Assembly: GCA_948847595.1 (NCBI GenBank)
Contig: CAQOGY010000007.1
Span: forward strand, 124,001 to 188,000
DNA from: an uncultured Bacteroides sp.
Lineage (GTDB): Bacteria > Bacteroidota > Bacteroidia > Bacteroidales > Bacteroidaceae
Reading direction: 5' to 3'
DNA length: 64,000 nt
Part shown: in pieces, positions 60,750 to 64,000 of the stretch
How the letters are laid out: every line of letters begins with the position of its first letter
Numbering within the stretch: position 1 is the stretch's first letter
The notes under the pieces: generated by a model
What the model saw: only the letters and a program-made list of their open reading frames with translations
Told to the model about the DNA's origin: nothing
Databases searched by the model: none
Translations under genes and position numbers: made by a program

Positions 60750-62196
60750 AAAAGAAGAAGAGGTGGTACTACCTGATGTGGACATCAAGCAATTGCTGTC
60801 ATTCATTAATCCCCAGGAACTTTCTACATTTATCAGTGAATATGCCTCAACGAATCTGGAATTTAAGGCAGCGCTTTTGAAGCGTTTTATATTCAAGGAA
60901 TCGTCTTCGACATCAAAGGGAAAAGATTATAGAATGGAGATTCAAAAGCTTTTTAATAGTTCCGGTGACAATAAAAAGTCGCGTTATTATAATCGTTATA
61001 ATGATTACAGTCGTGATTGGGAAACTGTTTTCAATCGAATGGATATTTTTCTGAAGAAAGCAGACTTCTTTTTGAGTCTGGGAGATATGGATAGTACTAT
61101 TGCCATAGCTCTTCAAACACTTCGTTCTATCGGTGAAAATTATGAGGATGAATTACTATATGCTGACGAAGATGATGACTTTGGCACTTCCCTTTATTGT
61201 GAGCACGCAGGAGACTTACTCATGAAAGTGGTTGGACATCCTAAAACAACTCAGAAACAAAAGACGGATATTCTACAGGAATTACGTCAGATTGCTGAAA
61301 TATCTATTTATCGAAATTACGGAATCTATGATATAGATGAACTTATGATGCAAATCAATCTTTCGATTCAACCGACAGAAAAAGCCTTGGAATTGATTGA
61401 TGGACTTCTTGAAACAAGAAAGGGCACTTATGATTTATATCAGTTAGTTCTTCGCAAAGTCAATTTATTATTGGAGCAGAATGAAGAGCAAAAAGCGAAT
61501 GAAACGATTCGCCAATATCTTTATCTGACTGAAATACGGGAGATGGAGGTTGAAAAATTGATTGTCCGTTGCCAATACGATGAAGCCATCCGTTTACTGG
61601 ATGAAGGAATTGAGATGGCGAAAGAAGAGACATATCCCGGTACCGATAGTAAATGGTTGGAAATAAAACTGAAGATTTACGAGATGACCAACCGGACTTC
61701 CGAAGTAATTGATACATGTCGTCTATTGTTTGTGACAGGCAGGGATAAACTGACATATTACAGTAAACTCAAAACTCTGATTCCGAAAGAACAATGGAAG
61801 AGTTTTTTGGATACGATGATGAAGGAAACAGAATTTAGTAACTATTTTTCTTTCGGTGGAAGTGCTGAAGCTGATATCTATGTGAAAGAACAGGATAATG
61901 AGCGTTTGTTCACCTTGTTGTCATCAACTAGATTCGATCAACTGGAAGCATTGATGCGGTATGCTCATTATTTGAAGGATACTCATTCGGAACAGCTGAT
62001 TGCTATGTATACTTCTTCGTTGAATGACTATGCCGAACGGAAAATGGGACGGAGGAATTATGAATTTATCACACAAGTGTTACCGTGCATACATAAACTA
62101 AAGGGAGGACAGACCGCGGTGAAAAACATAGTAGCGGAATTTCGGATAAAATATAAACGCCGTCCGGCAATGATGGAAGTGTTGGAGAAATTTTGA
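60736..62196 (+). CDS. helical-repeat protein, fifth gene of the Wadjet operon
   Basis: A 486-residue soluble protein that I cannot place in a characterised family. Long stretches show TPR/alpha-solenoid periodicity (ADFFLSLGDMDSTIAIALQTLRSI, RKVNLLLEQNEEQKANETIRQYL, LIVRCQYDEAIRLLDEGIEMA). The C-terminus (NIVAEFRIKYKRRPAMMEVLEKF) resembles the ends of helical-repeat regions in SWIM-zinc-finger proteins, but no SWIM cysteines are present. No catalytic motif is seen. Its start lies inside jetD, a strong sign of translational coupling. It is therefore a candidate accessory subunit, sensor or regulator of the defence complex; it could also be an unrelated passenger. Confidence 0.8.
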   Translation: MRIVKKEEEVVLPDVDIKQLLSFINPQELSTFISEYASTNLEFKAALLKRFIFKESSSTSKGKDYRMEIQKLFNSSGDNKKSRYYNRYNDYSRDWETVFNRMDIFLKKADFFLSLGDMDSTIAIALQTLRSIGENYEDELLYADEDDDFGTSLYCEHAGDLLMKVVGHPKTTQKQKTDILQELRQIAEISIYRNYGIYDIDELMMQINLSIQPTEKALELIDGLLETRKGTYDLYQLVLRKVNLLLEQNEEQKANETIRQYLYLTEIREMEVEKLIVRCQYDEAIRLLDEGIEMAKEETYPGTDSKWLEIKLKIYEMTNRTSEVIDTCRLLFVTGRDKLTYYSKLKTLIPKEQWKSFLDTMMKETEFSNYFSFGGSAEADIYVKEQDNERLFTLLSSTRFDQLEALMRYAHYLKDTHSEQLIAMYTSSLNDYAERKMGRRNYEFITQVLPCIHKLKGGQTAVKNIVAEFRIKYKRRPAMMEVLEKF

Positions 62197-62229
62197 AAAG
62201 ACTTTATTGTAAGTTCTTTTCTATCTCTG

Positions 62230-62260
62230 TTGTTTAGGGATGGCAAAGTTCGTACCTTTG
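62230..62260 (+). promoter_or_regulatory. orphan promoter downstream of the Wadjet operon
   Basis: TTG near -33 (62230-62232), a 20-base spacer and TACCTTTG (62253-62260). The transcript would start near 62267 and run into the RloA gene; it first meets a 10-codon frame (62278-62310). Confidence 0.5.
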
Positions 62261-62331
62261 TGAGGTTATAAATAAGATGAAATTGGGGAATTATATTCCT
62301 ATGAATTAAAACGCCGTTCATTATTTGCGCT

Positions 62332-62376
62332 TTAGATTAGATTATTTGCATGGAAATTGCGAATAATCAAATCTAA
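62332..62376. repeat. 18-bp imperfect inverted repeat upstream of the RloA-like gene
   Basis: Arms TTAGATTAGATTATTTGC (62332-62349) and its near-complement (62359-62376) differ at two positions and enclose 9 bases. It sits just upstream of the RloA -7 box, an operator position, and is too AT-rich for a normal terminator. Confidence 0.55.
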
Positions 62377-62400
62377 TATATGATTTATGGGCTTTATTAT

Positions 62401-62408
62401 TATCTTTG
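62401..62408 (+). promoter_or_regulatory. -7 box of the RloA/RloB operon
   Basis: TATCTTTG, 16 bases before the ATG at 62425. It excludes the longer frame that would begin at 62380. Confidence 0.6.
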
Positions 62409-62424
62409 TGGAAAAATAGATAAT

Positions 62425-63633
62425 ATGATAGCGGAAATAAAGTTCAAGAACATGTTCTCATTCAGAGATGAGGCTATATTAAGTTTTGAAGCTGATAGTA
62501 GTAAAGATATGGAATCATATCACGTAGTCGAATTGGCTGAGGATGTGAGATTGTTGAAAATTGCTGTGGTTTATGGAGCAAATGCTTCCGGTAAAAGTAA
62601 CATTATTAAGGTCTGTGATTATATTAAATCATTTATTACTTACACTCCGCTAAATAAAGCTGAACAAATTCAGGTGATTCCATTTCTTCTGGATAAAACC
62701 AGGCAGGGGCAATTGTCTGAATTTTCTATTTCATTTTATTTGATGAATGGAGAGAAAGCGACTCGTTATGTATATTCCGTTGCTTTGGACAGATCACATG
62801 TTGCAAAGGAGACTTTGATTTATTATCCAAGCCAGCAGCCGGCTTCTATCTTTGAAAGGAATACTGAAAATAATGTATCTGTTATCAAATTCGGGCAGAA
62901 AATCAAGGTTGCTCAAGCTGTTAATGAAGAGATAAACTTAAAATGTCTACATAATATGTCTGTTTTTGCTGCTTACATGCAGGTTAATACACATATTGCA
63001 GAAGTGGAAACAGTTCTTCAGTACTTGACAAATCAGGTGATGCCTGCCATCGTACCTACATCATCATTGAGCCGTTATGCCGAAGAATCGATTAAGGAAG
63101 AATCTGCAAAAGATTATATTTTGAGGTATTTACAGGAAGCGGATTTCAATATCTCCAATATTACATCCAAAGAGCAGGAAACGAAGAAAGGGTTGGTTAA
63201 TTATACCATGTATCAACATAGGGTTTCTTCAGAGTATGGAAACAATGATTATTACGAGTTTCCTGAGTTGTTTGAGTCAGACGGTACTGTTCGTACGTTT
63301 GGTTTGGCTGCTCAAGTACAAAAGATTCTTGAGAGAAATGCTTTTCTTGCAGTCGATGAGATAGAATCCTCACTTCACCCCAAGTTGATAGAATATATTA
63401 TTGAACATTTCCTGAAAGAATCCCAACAGGCTCAACTGTTGTTAACCACGCATTATGACGGGTTGTTGGGCGAAGAAGATTTGCTTAGAAAAGATAATAT
63501 CTGGTTTACGGAAAAGAATACAGATGGATCAAGTGTGCTTTACCCTCTGACAGATTTCAAAGGATTGAACAGAATTAGTTCTCTTCAGAAGGCATATAAG
63601 TTCGGTAAATTCGGTGCAGTCCCTAACCTATAA
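62425..63633 (+). CDS. RloA/AbiLi-like AAA ATPase
   Basis: A 402-residue ABC/OLD-type ATPase. Walker A is G51-ANASG-K57-S58 (VVYGANASGKSN), Walker B is AFLAVDEIESSLHP, and the switch histidine is in LLTTHYDGLL. The start MIAEIKFKNMFSFRDEAIL is typical of RloA/AAA_21 ATPases. With the RloB-like gene 12 bases downstream it forms the RloA/RloB pair, known from restriction-linked loci and related to the lactococcal abortive-infection system AbiL. It probably acts in phage defence next to the Wadjet genes. The start is set by the promoter at 62401-62408. Confidence 0.85.
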   Translation: MIAEIKFKNMFSFRDEAILSFEADSSKDMESYHVVELAEDVRLLKIAVVYGANASGKSNIIKVCDYIKSFITYTPLNKAEQIQVIPFLLDKTRQGQLSEFSISFYLMNGEKATRYVYSVALDRSHVAKETLIYYPSQQPASIFERNTENNVSVIKFGQKIKVAQAVNEEINLKCLHNMSVFAAYMQVNTHIAEVETVLQYLTNQVMPAIVPTSSLSRYAEESIKEESAKDYILRYLQEADFNISNITSKEQETKKGLVNYTMYQHRVSSEYGNNDYYEFPELFESDGTVRTFGLAAQVQKILERNAFLAVDEIESSLHPKLIEYIIEHFLKESQQAQLLLTTHYDGLLGEEDLLRKDNIWFTEKNTDGSSVLYPLTDFKGLNRISSLQKAYKFGKFGAVPNL

Positions 63634-63645
63634 TCATGTAACTTT

Positions 63646-64000
63646 ATGAGAAAAGTTAGAAAGAATACACCAACCAGACAGGTTATTCATATTGTTGGTG
63701 AAGGATTGACTGAATTATTCTATTTCAGCCATTTGAAGAAGTTGCTTGGTTATAGATACTCTATTTCTCCACGTCTGTTTGAAAACAATAGCATTGAGAA
63801 GATTGAAAAGAGAATCAAGGAACTTTTGGATGAAGACGTTTTTGTGATATGTGTTTTTGATGCCGATGTTAGCAGACGCTCCGATGCGGAAAACAGGAAA
63901 ATGACAGCGCTCAAAAAGAAATACGAGAATAATGCCAATGTGATTTTGTGTGACAGTTTGCAATCAATAGAGTACTGGTTCTTGCTTCACTTTGAGGACA
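63646..64000 (+). CDS. RloB/AbiLii-like protein (3' end outside window)
   Basis: 118 codons are visible before the window ends. The N-terminus is basic (MRKVRKNTPTRQ), followed by IHIVGEGLTELFYFSHL, a conserved acidic segment CVFDADVSRRSDAENRK and SLQSIEYWFLLHFED, the hallmark of RloB proteins. The EG-x-TE and DAD motifs resemble a Toprim-like nuclease core. It should be the effector partner of the ATPase upstream. The reading frame is open to the last base. Confidence 0.85.
   Translation, partial: MRKVRKNTPTRQVIHIVGEGLTELFYFSHLKKLLGYRYSISPRLFENNSIEKIEKRIKELLDEDVFVICVFDADVSRRSDAENRKMTALKKKYENNANVILCDSLQSIEYWFLLHFED

Noticed and set aside
1..64000. CRISPR arrays, riboswitches, prophage or conjugative elements
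   Set aside because: No regularly spaced direct repeats, no recognisable riboswitch core, and no integrase, transposase, relaxase or phage structural gene were seen. The invertase for the inverton is also absent from the window.

Overview
The window reads as a chromosomal segment of a gut Bacteroides (B. thetaiotaomicron / ovatus / xylanisolvens type). The evidence is three SusC/SusD pairs, ECF-sigma/FecR control of a glycan locus, a CfxA/CepA/CblA-type class A beta-lactamase, and the Bacteroidales promoter (-7 box TAnnTTTG, -33 TTTG) in front of many genes. Shine-Dalgarno sequences are nearly absent. One tRNA (Trp) is present. I saw no rRNA, CRISPR array, insertion sequence or phage gene.

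Layout. 1-1159: 3' part of a von Willebrand A protein. 1299-11537: a polysaccharide utilization locus on the minus strand (sigma factor, FecR anti-sigma, STN-type SusC, SusD, GH20 hexosaminidase, serine-type sulfatase), probably for sulfated GlcNAc-containing host glycans, with a probable antisense small RNA opposite the susC leader. 11766-12880: tRNA-Trp, an ArsC/Spx-like protein and a DNA glycosylase. 12989-17728: a second SusC/SusD pair without enzymes, ending beside what looks like the severed C-terminus of a nucleobase permease. 17855-53000 is mostly housekeeping and metabolic genes: a KamA-like radical SAM protein, an alanine/sodium symporter, a histone H1-like protein, a radical SAM/DUF4130 pair, MgtC, a GH2 galactosidase, a potassium channel, a lytic transglycosylase, an Fpg/Nei-like protein, an epimerase-lipocalin fusion, a hybrid sensor kinase, MATE, RluA, an M20 peptidase, a VOC-GNAT-GNAT fusion and the beta-lactamase. 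48749-53666: a third SusC/SusD pair.

The most striking part is 53.7-64 kb. The third susC has no visible promoter facing it. Upstream lie two identical 15-bp sites in inverted orientation (53716-53730 and 54035-54049) that fit the AGTYYYN4GDACT recombination site of the Tsr0667-type invertase of B. fragilis. The only good promoter between them points away from susC, towards a defence island. This is therefore a phase-variable promoter that appears to be caught in the OFF orientation for susCD. The island holds a four-gene Wadjet (JetABCD/MksFEBG-like) plasmid-defence operon with a fifth, overlapping helical-repeat gene I cannot name. An RloA/RloB (AbiL-like) pair follows and runs off the window.
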